This document shows, piece by piece, positions 1-6,058 of a stretch of DNA of 8,050 nucleotides (positions are counted from its first letter, which is position 1; each line of letters begins with the position of its first letter). Origin of the DNA: Flavobacterium sp. (GTDB lineage Bacteria; Bacteroidota; Bacteroidia; Flavobacteriales; Flavobacteriaceae); the NCBI GenBank assembly GCA_024709705.1, contig JANJWE010000064.1, forward strand, positions 1 to 8,050. Direction: 5' to 3'. The position numbers were made by a program, and so were the translations under genes. Under the pieces are notes generated by a model. It was given only the letters and a program-made list of their open reading frames with translations. It was not told the origin of the DNA and ran no database searches.

Positions 1-1
1 C

Positions 2-544
2 TCAGATAAATACAACATATCCATTGGCGTAGACCATATGAAATATGTCATGTTTCAAGATAGAGCTGTAGACTATACCGGATTCTATCCCAATCAAGGT
101 AGTTATGGCGAAACGCTACCCAATGGACAAATTTTATTAACCGAAGATTTTCTAACCTTTGAACATACCGATGGTTTAAACTATGTAAATACCGAGATAT
201 CTCGTGTTGACGATATTTCAAAATGGTTTAAAATATCAAACACCGATAAAATTCAAATCAATGTTACTGAAGGTCTAGGGGGCGGAATTCTTTATCCTAA
301 AACCAACACTAAATTATTAGGCAAAGACCGTTACGACGAGTTTCACGTATCGGGTTATGGACTATCTGCCAAAGCCGGATTGAATGTAACTTTTTTTAAA
401 CATTTCTTTATTCAGGGTGAATTAAAAGGAGGTTATATCAATATGAATGATATTCGAACAACACAAAGTAGCACCGACCGTGCAGAACAAGATTTTTGGT
501 TTTTTCAAAAGATATTAGTTGTTGGAGGAATTTTCAGGATTTAA
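2..544 (+). CDS. Probable outer-membrane beta-barrel protein, C-terminal part (5' end outside window)
   Basis: The reading frame is open from the first codon of the window, so this is the last 180 residues of a longer protein; the ATG at 38 is an internal methionine, because in-frame codons S-D-K-Y-N-I-S-I-G-V-D-H run into it. The visible part has no hydrophobic helix. It shows alternating polar/aromatic stretches typical of beta-strands (Y-N-I-S-I-G-V-D near the left edge, then FFIQGELKGGYINM late in the protein), glycine-rich turns, and ends in a strand-like GGIFRI. This pattern fits an outer-membrane beta-barrel of Bacteroidota, but I do not recognise a named family and the N-terminus with any signal peptide is missing. 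It converges on the DUF1801 gene and the two stop codons overlap. Function unknown; the barrel assignment is inference from composition. Confidence 0.6.
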   Translation, partial: SDKYNISIGVDHMKYVMFQDRAVDYTGFYPNQGSYGETLPNGQILLTEDFLTFEHTDGLNYVNTEISRVDDISKWFKISNTDKIQINVTEGLGGGILYPKTNTKLLGKDRYDEFHVSGYGLSAKAGLNVTFFKHFFIQGELKGGYINMNDIRTTQSSTDRAEQDFWFFQKILVVGGIFRI

Positions 545-888
545 TGAAGCGATTGAGCCTCTAAAATCACGTCATGTAAAATCCTTACATCAATTTCTTC
601 TATTGAAAAATAACGTAAAGATTTGAATGTGTTGCGATTATCTCCATTCAAATACTCTATATGTTGTTGCAATTGATAGCCTTTATTAAAAGCTAAATCA
701 ACGAATTTTCCTTTATGACTTGCGTTTAAAAAACAAAAAGGCTTGTTATTTAAATAGTAATAAGGGACATTCCATTTGAAATGCAAGTCGGCCTCCGGCA
801 GTGCATTTTCAATTATTACCTGTAAATTGAGAAGTATTTCTCTATATATTTCGGGTTGATTTAAAATGTATACTTCTGCCGGTTTCAT
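541..888 (-). CDS. DUF1801 (YdhG-like) domain protein
   Basis: A 115-residue soluble protein made up almost entirely of one DUF1801-type domain. The family pattern is visible as the central block F-K-W-N-V-P-Y-Y-Y (about residues 37-45), followed by K-P-F-C-F-L and K-G-K-F-V-D-L-A-F-N-K-G (about 60-71), which matches the W-x-x-P-x-Y and V-x-L-x-F-x-x-G motifs of these proteins. There is no signal peptide or membrane segment, so it should be cytoplasmic. The biochemical role of the family is not established. The ATG at 888 is the only sensible start, and a good -7 box lies 4 bases upstream of it, implying a leaderless or almost leaderless mRNA. It is divergent from the membrane-protein gene at 964 and its stop codon overlaps that of the convergent gene on the left. 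Confidence 0.8.
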   Translation of the reverse strand: MKPAEVYILNQPEIYREILLNLQVIIENALPEADLHFKWNVPYYYLNNKPFCFLNASHKGKFVDLAFNKGYQLQQHIEYLNGDNRNTFKSLRYFSIEEIDVRILHDVILEAQSLH

Positions 889-892
889 GTTT

Positions 893-925
893 CAAAAATA
901 ATCTAAAAAATATTTGGTTGAACAA
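893..925 (-). promoter_or_regulatory. Bacteroidota-type promoter for the DUF1801 gene
   Basis: Read on the minus strand, TATTTTTG (893-900) is an exact match to the Bacteroidota -7 consensus TAnnTTTG, and a TTG (923-925) lies 22 bases upstream in the -33 position. The -7 box ends only 4 bases before the ATG, so the transcript would start at or very near the start codon. Placement rests on the consensus only. Confidence 0.5.
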
Positions 926-944
926 AAAATTATATTTTACTTTG
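918..944 (+). promoter_or_regulatory. Candidate promoter of the membrane protein-regulator operon
   Basis: TTG at 918-920 and TACTTTG at 938-944 are separated by 17 bases. TACTTTG is the TAnnTTTG -7 element with one base fewer between TA and TTTG, so the match is good but not exact. The -7 box is itself the left arm of the palindrome at 938-956, so a protein bound there would block RNA polymerase. The leader to the ATG at 964 would be roughly 10-15 bases. Confidence 0.45.
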
Positions 945-960
945 CAACTCAAAGTACTTT
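938..960 (+). promoter_or_regulatory. Palindromic operator, copy 1 (before the membrane protein-regulator genes)
   Basis: Inverted repeat TACTTTG-(CAACT)-CAAAGTA, with perfect 7-base arms at 938-944 and 950-956 and the centre at 947. The 23 bases from 938 to 960 match 20 of 23 positions of the site at 1971-1993. The centre lies 17 bases before the ATG at 964. Overlap with the candidate -7 box suggests repression. The likely binder is the winged-helix protein encoded at 1657-1953; this is inferred from position and not shown. Confidence 0.65.
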
Positions 961-963
961 AAA

Positions 964-1587
964 ATGGAAAACGAGAAATACCTTAACGACCTTACAGAAA
1001 TCAAAAATTTGATGAACCGATCCTCACGTTTTTTATCATTAAGCGGGCTTTCGGGAATTCTTGCCGGAACATATGCTCTAGTTGGTGCTTGGTTGGCTTA
1101 TAAAACAATTTACTTTGATACATCAACTTTGGGTGCTTATAAAAATTTGGTGATTTCAAAAGAAGCGGTAATTAAACTGATAACTATTGCAGCTACTGTA
1201 GCAATTCTTTCAATTCTAACCGGTATAGTATTAAGCATACAAAAAGCAAAAAAGAACAACGAAACCATTTGGAATAGCACAACCCAAAGAATGGTGATTA
1301 ATTTTTTGATTCCTTTGGTTACTGGTGGAATATTCATTTTATTTCTGATTGAAAAAGAAATGTTAGGTTTAATTGCTCCGCTTACACTAATTTTTTATGG
1401 ATTAGCTTGTGTGAATGCTAGTAAATATACTATAGGAGGTGTGCGTTATCTCGGTATAACTTTCATCGTATTAGGCTTATTGTGTACCTGGTTTTTAGGC
1501 TATGGTTTATTATTTTGGGCTATAGGATTTGGCTTTTGTCATATTTTATATGGTAGTATTATGTATTTTAAATACGAACGAAACTAA
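964..1587 (+). CDS. Six-helix integral membrane protein, uncharacterised
   Basis: A 207-residue inner-membrane protein with a charged, soluble N-terminal segment of about 22 residues followed by six predicted helices (about 26-48, 70-93, 110-129, 133-153, 159-177, 180-200). The beginning, S-S-R-F-L-S-L-S-G-L-S-G-I at 20-32, has the look of a conserved block known from hypothetical membrane proteins of Bacteroidota that lie next to small winged-helix regulators, but no function is assigned to them. There are no obvious catalytic or metal-binding motifs; the scattered cysteines lie in the C-terminal helices. It is the first gene after operator copy 1, and the regulator gene follows 69 bases downstream on the same strand, so the two are probably cotranscribed. 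It could act as a sensor or partner of the regulator, which is speculation based on gene order. Confidence 0.85.
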   Translation: MENEKYLNDLTEIKNLMNRSSRFLSLSGLSGILAGTYALVGAWLAYKTIYFDTSTLGAYKNLVISKEAVIKLITIAATVAILSILTGIVLSIQKAKKNNETIWNSTTQRMVINFLIPLVTGGIFILFLIEKEMLGLIAPLTLIFYGLACVNASKYTIGGVRYLGITFIVLGLLCTWFLGYGLLFWAIGFGFCHILYGSIMYFKYERN

Positions 1588-1604
1588 ATTTTTCTGTTAA
1601 TTGC

Positions 1605-1635
1605 TTTTTTAGATTGTATAGTTCTGTCTAAAAAA
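1605..1635. repeat. AT-rich inverted repeat between the membrane gene and the regulator gene
   Basis: Arms TTTTTTAGA (1605-1613) and TCTAAAAAA (1627-1635) pair perfectly over 9 bases around a 13-base loop. Only one G-C pair is present, so as RNA it would be a weak hairpin, and it is not followed by a T-run. It may be a weak attenuator, an RNA-processing site or simply chance in AT-rich DNA. It bears no resemblance to the operator sites at 938 and 1971. Confidence 0.35.
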
Positions 1636-1656
1636 ATTAATTCCTTTCTTTGCCTA

Positions 1657-1953
1657 ATGAAAAACATTATTCAAAATATCAACAAAGCCTTTGACCATCG
1701 CATCCGACTGGGCATCATGTCGATATTGATGGTCAATGAAAGTGCCGATTTTAACACCCTCAAAGAATTGCTAGGCGTTACTGACGGGAACCTCGCTTCG
1801 CATGCCAAAGCCCTGGAATCAGAAGAGTACATTGCTATTGAAAAACAATTCATTGGCAAAAAACCCAATACGAGCTACAAAGCTACAAAGCTTGGGAAAA
1901 AAGCCTTCCAAGAGCATATTGAAGCTCTCGAAAAATTAATCAAAAAAGAGTAA
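1657..1953 (+). CDS. Winged helix-turn-helix transcriptional regulator (HTH_34-type)
   Basis: A 98-residue cytoplasmic DNA-binding protein that consists of a single winged-helix domain. F-D-H-R-I-R-L-G-I-M-S-I-L (12-24) is the first helix typical of the HTH_34/ArsR-MarR-like group. D-F-N-T-L-K-E-L-L-G (31-40) is helix 2, and V-T-D-G-N-L-A-S-H-A-K-A-L-E (41-54) is the recognition helix. The wing spans about 60-78 with G-K-K-P-N-T-S-Y, and a short C-terminal helix (82-97) probably makes the dimer. There is no ligand-binding domain and no cysteine cluster for metal sensing, so the signal must come through the domain itself or a partner protein. The gene sits between two copies of a palindromic site and is the obvious candidate to bind them. 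A sequence T-T-T-C-T-T-T-G (1645-1652) just before the ATG could be an internal promoter, but no TTG lies at the right distance. Confidence 0.9.
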   Translation: MKNIIQNINKAFDHRIRLGIMSILMVNESADFNTLKELLGVTDGNLASHAKALESEEYIAIEKQFIGKKPNTSYKATKLGKKAFQEHIEALEKLIKKE

Positions 1954-1970
1954 CTATTTTTTTATTTATA

Positions 1971-1993
1971 TACTTTGAAATTCAAAGAACTTT
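1971..1993 (+). promoter_or_regulatory. Palindromic operator, copy 2 (before the DUF1361-creD operon)
   Basis: CTTTGAA (1973-1979), a central A (1980) and TTCAAAG (1981-1987) make a perfect 7-base-arm palindrome. It matches copy 1 at 20 of 23 positions with the symmetry centre at the same offset, and that centre lies 19 bases before the ATG at 1999, against 17 bases in copy 1. The left part, TACTTTG, again resembles a -7 box, although no TTG is found in the -33 position here. The near identity of two sites a kilobase apart, at equivalent positions, argues for a shared regulator. Confidence 0.65.
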
Positions 1994-1998
1994 TAATT

Positions 1999-2673
1999 AT
2001 GAAAACACTACACTTTTATTTCCAATCTCAAAAAAAAGAATTTCTAGCCTTAACCGTTCTCACTGTATTCTGTTTTAGCCTGCTACTTATAAGAGCTAAA
2101 GCCACGAATAGTGTGTTTTTTTTCTTTTTAATTTGGAACTTGTTTTTAGGATTTCTTCCTTATGCAATGAGTTCATTAATGATGTACTCTATTAAAATTA
2201 GAGAAAATCGAGGGTACAGATTCTTTGGATTACTTATTTGGCTTCTTTTCCTTCCCAATTCGTTTTATTTAATAACCGACTTTTTCCATTTAAACAAATT
2301 CAATACGGTCCCCATATGGTTTGACCTTATGGTTTTAAGTACTTTTTCGTTGACTGGATTTTTATTTGGCCTTTTTTCACTTTTTTCGATAGAAAAAATA
2401 CTCATCAGCCATTATTCGGGGCGGGTTTCAAGCATCCTCCTTTTAATCAGTCTTTATTTAACAGCCTTTGGGATATACTTGGGAAGATACCTTCGATTTA
2501 ACAGTTGGGATGTACTTTCCAACCCCACAGATTTATTCTTTACCTGTATCAACTGCCTTTTTGTTCGAGATGTTCAAAATTTCACACTCGGTTTCGGAAC
2601 TTTTTTATTGGTAATTTATTGGGTTGCTACTTCCATGAAAATGTTGGAAACCAATAATCTGAAAATCAAATAA
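1999..2673 (+). CDS. DUF1361 family integral membrane protein
   Basis: A 224-residue polytopic membrane protein. Conserved-looking DUF1361 blocks are W-N-L-F-L-G-F-L-P (46-54), the W-L-L-F-L-P-N-S-F-Y-L-I-T-D-F-F-H-L block (81-98), F-D-L-M-V-L-S-T-F-S-L-T-G (108-120) and G-I-Y-L-G-R-Y-L-R-F-N-S-W-D-V (158-172), separated by hydrophobic helices, about seven in all. Charged residues of the blocks (D94, H97, D109, R163, R166, D171) lie at membrane edges. The biochemical role of the family is unknown. An upstream in-frame TTG at 1975 falls inside operator copy 2, so the ATG at 1999 is taken as the start. It is the first gene of a three-gene run, with the next gene 8 bases downstream, ending with creD; this suggests a role in envelope maintenance. 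Confidence 0.88.
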   Translation: MKTLHFYFQSQKKEFLALTVLTVFCFSLLLIRAKATNSVFFFFLIWNLFLGFLPYAMSSLMMYSIKIRENRGYRFFGLLIWLLFLPNSFYLITDFFHLNKFNTVPIWFDLMVLSTFSLTGFLFGLFSLFSIEKILISHYSGRVSSILLLISLYLTAFGIYLGRYLRFNSWDVLSNPTDLFFTCINCLFVRDVQNFTLGFGTFLLVIYWVATSMKMLETNNLKIK

Positions 2674-2681
2674 TCCTTATC

Positions 2682-3005
2682 ATGACCAAAAAAACTTATG
2701 CCACCGTTACCGGAATACTTTCTACGCAAATAGCCATTGCATCTTTCATTTTGGGTACTCTAATTTTTTTTCTACATCAGCTTTTTCCTCAGGAAGATGT
2801 GATTTTTGTAATCGGATTCATTTATGTTCTTACCGCTTTGTTTATCAATGGTATAGTTGTTCTAAATCTAATACATCATTTCATTTTTTTTCAAAATCAT
2901 CGGGAGTATTTTGGTATAAAAATTCTAATCGTATTGGCTAATATTCCAATTGCTACTTTATTTTTTTATCTCACTGTTAATCGAATCAACCTGTTTTATT
3001 TCTAA
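2682..3005 (+). CDS. Small three-helix membrane protein, uncharacterised
   Basis: A 107-residue protein with three predicted membrane helices (about 9-33, 41-68, 78-98) and almost no soluble part. I do not recognise the family. Short loops carry Q-E-D (37-39) and N-H-R-E (72-75). The gene starts 8 bases after the stop of the DUF1361 gene and ends 26 bases before creD, so all three are very probably on one mRNA. The frame is a real gene and not a shadow: no longer frame overlaps it, and its spacing within the operon is tight. A role alongside DUF1361 and CreD in the inner membrane is inference from the operon only. Confidence 0.8.
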   Translation: MTKKTYATVTGILSTQIAIASFILGTLIFFLHQLFPQEDVIFVIGFIYVLTALFINGIVVLNLIHHFIFFQNHREYFGIKILIVLANIPIATLFFYLTVNRINLFYF

Positions 3006-3031
3006 TCTAAAAATTCTAATAATCAAACATC

Positions 3032-4375
3032 ATGGAAAAACAAACCAATTTCTTTCAGTCCAACACCGCAAAAATCATCATGGTTGGCTTTTTAACACTC
3101 ATTCTATTGATTCCGCTTCAATTTGTCAAAAGTTTGATTGAAGAACGTTCCTCACGTCAAAAGGAAGTAGTTTCTGAAACCTCTGAAAAATGGGGTGAAG
3201 CAATCTATTTTTTTGGTCCCATTTTAAAAATTCCGTACAAACAAACCAGTGAAGTAATTGAATATGATGCTAAAACCAATGTTCAAATAAAAAAATATGT
3301 TACCGAGACCAAACTGGCCTATTTTTTTCCCGAGGAACTCAAAAGCTCAACTGAAGTAGTGATGGTAAAACCTTTGCAACGCAGCTTGTATAAATCGAAT
3401 GTATTCAATGCCCAAATGGATTTTTCGGGAAGCTATGTTTATCCCAATTTTAAAATTAATTCTATAGCAGAAGAAAATATATTGTGGGATAAAGCAACGA
3501 TTCAGATTCGAACAACCAACTTGAAGAGTATCAAAAGTCAAGTGAATTTAAAATTAGGAGATTCGGTTTATCGCTTTGAGCCTACGCAAAACAAACAAAA
3601 CGATTCGATGTCTACGTTGGAAACCAGCTTGGTAAATTTGCAATCGCTTCGAGATAACAAAAAACAAAACTTTACATTCAACATCAATTACAACGGAAGT
3701 AAAATGATTCACTTTGCTCCTATTGGCAAAACAACTTCGGCAAGAATGACTTCCAATTGGCCATCACCCAGTTTTTCAGGGAACTTTCTACCTAATGACA
3801 AAAACAAAAAAATTACCCCAAAAGGTTTTGAAGCCGAATGGGAAGTGTTACACCTCAACCGCCCTTTTCCACAGCAATCGTTTGAAACACTACCAAATGT
3901 GAAACCGCACGCTTTTGGGGTAGATTTTATAACAACAGTGGATGAATACCAACAAAACGAACGAGCGTCAAAATATGGCTTTTTGGTCATTGGATTAACG
4001 TTTTTAATTTTTTTCCTGATTCAGAGCATCAGTAAAATCAACATTCATATTTTTCAATATTCGATGATTGGTTTAGCGTTGATAATGTTTTATACGCTAT
4101 TGATTTCGATTACAGAACACAGTAGTTTCACGTTAGCTTACGTTGTGGCAGGAGTTTCGGTGATTGTTCTTATTTCGCTTTACTCGATTTCTATTTTAAA
4201 GAATAAAAAATTCCCCACTTTCATTGGTATTTCGCTGACGGGATTGTATACGTTCATTTTTGTGATCATTCAAATGGAAGATTATGCATTGCTAGTAGGT
4301 AGCATTGGGCTATTCTTGATTTTAGCTGCTGTGATGTATTTTTCTAGGAAGATTGATTGGGGAGCAGGGAATTAA
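3032..4375 (+). CDS. creD: Inner membrane protein CreD (cell envelope integrity)
   Basis: A 447-residue inner-membrane protein, close to the roughly 450 residues of E. coli CreD. One N-terminal helix (13-33) is followed by a large periplasmic domain (about 35-310) and five C-terminal helices (about 314-331, 341-359, 367-387, 394-414, 417-436). Family signatures are W-G-E-A-I-Y-F-F-G-P-I-L-K-I-P-Y (54-69), F-S-G-N-F-L-P (248-254), A-F-G-V-D-F-I-T-T-V-D-E-Y-Q (294-307) with N-E-R-A-S-K-Y at 309-315, and Q-M-E-D-Y-A-L-L-V-G-S (414-424). In Enterobacteria and related bacteria creD is a target of the CreBC two-component system and affects envelope integrity, colicin tolerance and beta-lactam response; its molecular activity is not known. 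No CreB or CreC gene is present here. It is instead the last gene of an operon behind a palindromic operator, next to a winged-helix regulator. Confidence 0.95.
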   Translation: MEKQTNFFQSNTAKIIMVGFLTLILLIPLQFVKSLIEERSSRQKEVVSETSEKWGEAIYFFGPILKIPYKQTSEVIEYDAKTNVQIKKYVTETKLAYFFPEELKSSTEVVMVKPLQRSLYKSNVFNAQMDFSGSYVYPNFKINSIAEENILWDKATIQIRTTNLKSIKSQVNLKLGDSVYRFEPTQNKQNDSMSTLETSLVNLQSLRDNKKQNFTFNINYNGSKMIHFAPIGKTTSARMTSNWPSPSFSGNFLPNDKNKKITPKGFEAEWEVLHLNRPFPQQSFETLPNVKPHAFGVDFITTVDEYQQNERASKYGFLVIGLTFLIFFLIQSISKINIHIFQYSMIGLALIMFYTLLISITEHSSFTLAYVVAGVSVIVLISLYSISILKNKKFPTFIGISLTGLYTFIFVIIQMEDYALLVGSIGLFLILAAVMYFSRKIDWGAGN

Positions 4376-4386
4376 GTTATTTTTTT

Positions 4387-4447
4387 AAACCATCAAGAAA
4401 TTAAGGCTCATTAAGCTTGCTTGGAGAGGTTGATTTCTTGATGGTTT
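4387..4447. repeat. Long inverted repeat with ATTAAG motifs after creD
   Basis: Fifteen-base arms at 4387-4401 (AAACCATCAAGAAAT) and 4433-4447 pair perfectly around a 31-base loop. The loop contains a small second hairpin, AAGC-TT-GCTT (4413-4422). The motif ATYAAG occurs three times in the left half (4392, 4400, 4410). The right arm runs into a short T-run (4445-4449), so it could aid termination of the creD mRNA. The combination of AAGAAATTAAG-like motifs and a long stem resembles dispersed intergenic repeats seen in Flavobacterium-type genomes, but no second copy exists in this window to prove it. Confidence 0.5.
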
Positions 4448-4478
4448 TTGTTTAGTTGATTCTAAGAATATAAATAAA

Positions 4479-4504
4479 AAACCCGACAATCTCTTGTCGG
4501 GTTT
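4479..4504. terminator. Bidirectional intrinsic terminator between creD and the sugar permease
   Basis: An 11-base perfect stem (AAACCCGACAA at 4479-4489, TTGTCGGGTTT at 4494-4504) with a TCTC loop. On the minus strand it is followed by TTTTTATTTAT, and on the plus strand by GGTCTTTTTT, so it can end both the convergent permease gene (stop 21 bases away) and the creD operon. Confidence 0.9.
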
Positions 4505-4524
4505 GGTCTTTTTTAAAACATATC

Positions 4525-5958
4525 TTAATGTCCACCAGATACTTTTTTATCGAAATCTATTCCTTGTGCTTTTAAAATACCACTTACCTTCCAAGCATAA
4601 AATGCAAGGTAAGCAAAACAAACTACACCAACAATATAACTAAATTGAATATGAGTTGAATCGGCTACCATACCCTGCAGCCAGCTCACAATTCCCCCAC
4701 CCATAATCATCATAATTAAGAAATTACTACCTTGATTGGTATTTTTACCCAAACCGCTAATGGCTAAAGTAAAGATACAAGGCCAAAGGGTACTACAAAA
4801 TAAACCAACACTCGTAAAAGCATACACACTCACCATTCCGGAGGTAAACATTCCAATTAATAAAGCCGTTATTCCTAGAGTTGAAAAAATTAGCAACATT
4901 CTGGCTGGATTTCCTTTACTAGCAATATCTGCAGCAATTAAAACTACAATGACTAACGCATACACATAAAAAGGAGTTAAATCGTGTTTTGCAATTGCAT
5001 TAACCAATAAGAACACACCAAAAGCTAAATAGGGTGCTAAAAATTTTAATATTTTTTCCATACTTGCCGAAGCATTAAAAGCCTCTACGGCACCTGTCCA
5101 ACGACCAATCATCAAACTGGCCCAATACAAAGAAATGTAAGGGGCAATATCTTTGGTTTCGAAACCTAACTTTGATTGCATATAATCCGGCAAATTACTT
5201 GCTGTAGATACTTCTACTCCAACATATACAAATATTCCAATCATTCCTAAAATCAATTGCGGATAGTGGAGTGCTGATTTTCTGGAGGACTTAACATCTT
5301 CTGCTACCTCAACAACAGTTTCCGGTTGATCTGGTAAAGATGAGAATTTCAAAAATACAGCAACCAAAATAAAAGCAGCACCTAAAATCAAATACGGAAT
5401 CTTTACACTTTCGATGCTCACATCGGTATTAGCTGATGCCGCAGAACCAAAAATGGCAAAACTTACAATTAAAGGTCCAATAGTGGTTCCAAAATTATTA
5501 ATCCCGCCCGCCATAGTTAAACGTTGCGACCCTGTAGTTATAGGTCCTAAGGCAATTGCTAAAGGATTTGCAACGGTTTGTTGTAGCGAAAATCCAAGAC
5601 CAACAATAAATAACCCCGAAAGCATTAAAGGGAACGAACCATTGTTTGCAGCCGGATAAAACAACAAGGTACCTAAAGCAGAAATAGTCAATCCTAGTGC
5701 TAAAGCATTTTTATACCCCATACGATTGATGATATCACCTTTGGTTAAAAATGAAATCCCCATGTAAATTAAAGAACCTACAGTATATGCTACATAAAAT
5801 GCTACTGATACCAATTGACTTTGTCCTTGGGTTAAATCGAATGCTTTTTTGAAAACAGGTATTAAAATATCATTGCTTGCGGCAACAAATCCCCAAAAGA
5901 AAAAGACAGTTACTAACGGAATAAATTGTGCCCATTTGGTTTGTTGTTCTGAACTCAT
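4525..5958 (-). CDS. FucP/GluP-family sugar:H+ symporter (MFS)
   Basis: A 477-residue inner-membrane permease of the major facilitator superfamily with about 12 helices, somewhat longer than E. coli FucP (438). F-F-F-W-G-F-V-A-A-S-N-D-I-L-I-P (19-34) corresponds to the helix-1 signature of FucP, with D30 at the place of the proton-coupling Asp46. Q-T-V-A-N-P (127-132), T-G-S-Q-R-L-T (142-148), G-G-I-N-N-F-G-T-T-I-G-P (151-162) and N-Q-G-S-N-F-L-I-M-M-I-M-G-G-G-I (408-423) are further family blocks. At the place of FucP Glu135 there is Q127, a state also found in a Bacteroidota-type branch of the family. A charged linker (about 208-230) joins the two six-helix halves. Substrate is probably a hexose, fucose or an amino-sugar and cannot be read from sequence. 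The neighbour GH43 gene suggests uptake of a sugar released from a polysaccharide. Confidence 0.9.
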   Translation of the reverse strand: MSSEQQTKWAQFIPLVTVFFFWGFVAASNDILIPVFKKAFDLTQGQSQLVSVAFYVAYTVGSLIYMGISFLTKGDIINRMGYKNALALGLTISALGTLLFYPAANNGSFPLMLSGLFIVGLGFSLQQTVANPLAIALGPITTGSQRLTMAGGINNFGTTIGPLIVSFAIFGSAASANTDVSIESVKIPYLILGAAFILVAVFLKFSSLPDQPETVVEVAEDVKSSRKSALHYPQLILGMIGIFVYVGVEVSTASNLPDYMQSKLGFETKDIAPYISLYWASLMIGRWTGAVEAFNASASMEKILKFLAPYLAFGVFLLVNAIAKHDLTPFYVYALVIVVLIAADIASKGNPARMLLIFSTLGITALLIGMFTSGMVSVYAFTSVGLFCSTLWPCIFTLAISGLGKNTNQGSNFLIMMIMGGGIVSWLQGMVADSTHIQFSYIVGVVCFAYLAFYAWKVSGILKAQGIDFDKKVSGGH

Positions 5959-6022
5959 GTTTTTTGTGTTAAATGGTTAATTTTGAGTTGATTTCATATA
6001 TTTCAAAATGCATAAATCTTAA

Positions 6023-6038
6023 AAAATCGAACGATTTT
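6023..6038. promoter_or_regulatory. Inverted repeat upstream of the sugar permease gene
   Basis: AAAATCG (6023-6029), AA, CGATTTT (6032-6038) form a perfect 16-base inverted repeat whose centre lies about 72 bases upstream of the permease ATG. Position and symmetry fit a binding site for a dimeric regulator, but I cannot name the family. Confidence 0.4.
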
Positions 6039-6058
6039 ATATCAGAGTCATACTTTTT

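Noticed and set aside
38..40. ATG taken as the start of the first gene
   Set aside because: The frame is open to the window edge with strand-like protein sequence before it, so it is an internal methionine.
938..956. Palindrome before 964 read as an RNA hairpin or terminator
   Set aside because: It has one near-identical partner at an equivalent promoter position, no T-run, and overlaps the -7 box; a DNA operator explains it better.
1645..1652. Separate promoter for the regulator gene (TTTCTTTG)
   Set aside because: TA of the -7 box is missing and no TTG lies 17-23 bases upstream; cotranscription from 918-944 is simpler, so it is noted only in the gene entry.
1975..1998. Upstream TTG start that would add eight residues to the DUF1361 protein
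   Set aside because: The codons lie inside the palindromic operator and its -7-like element; the ATG at 1999 starts directly at a typical membrane protein N-terminus.
2950..3141. 63-aa frame across the end of the small membrane gene and the start of creD
   Set aside because: It overlaps two well-supported genes in another frame and has no family features.
3709..3990. 93-aa minus-strand frame inside creD
   Set aside because: It lies wholly within the conserved creD periplasmic domain coding sequence; a shadow frame.
4381..4510. CRISPR-like or mobile-element ends from the two stacked inverted repeats after creD
   Set aside because: The two stems differ in sequence, there are no repeated units with spacers, no transposase and no target-site duplication.
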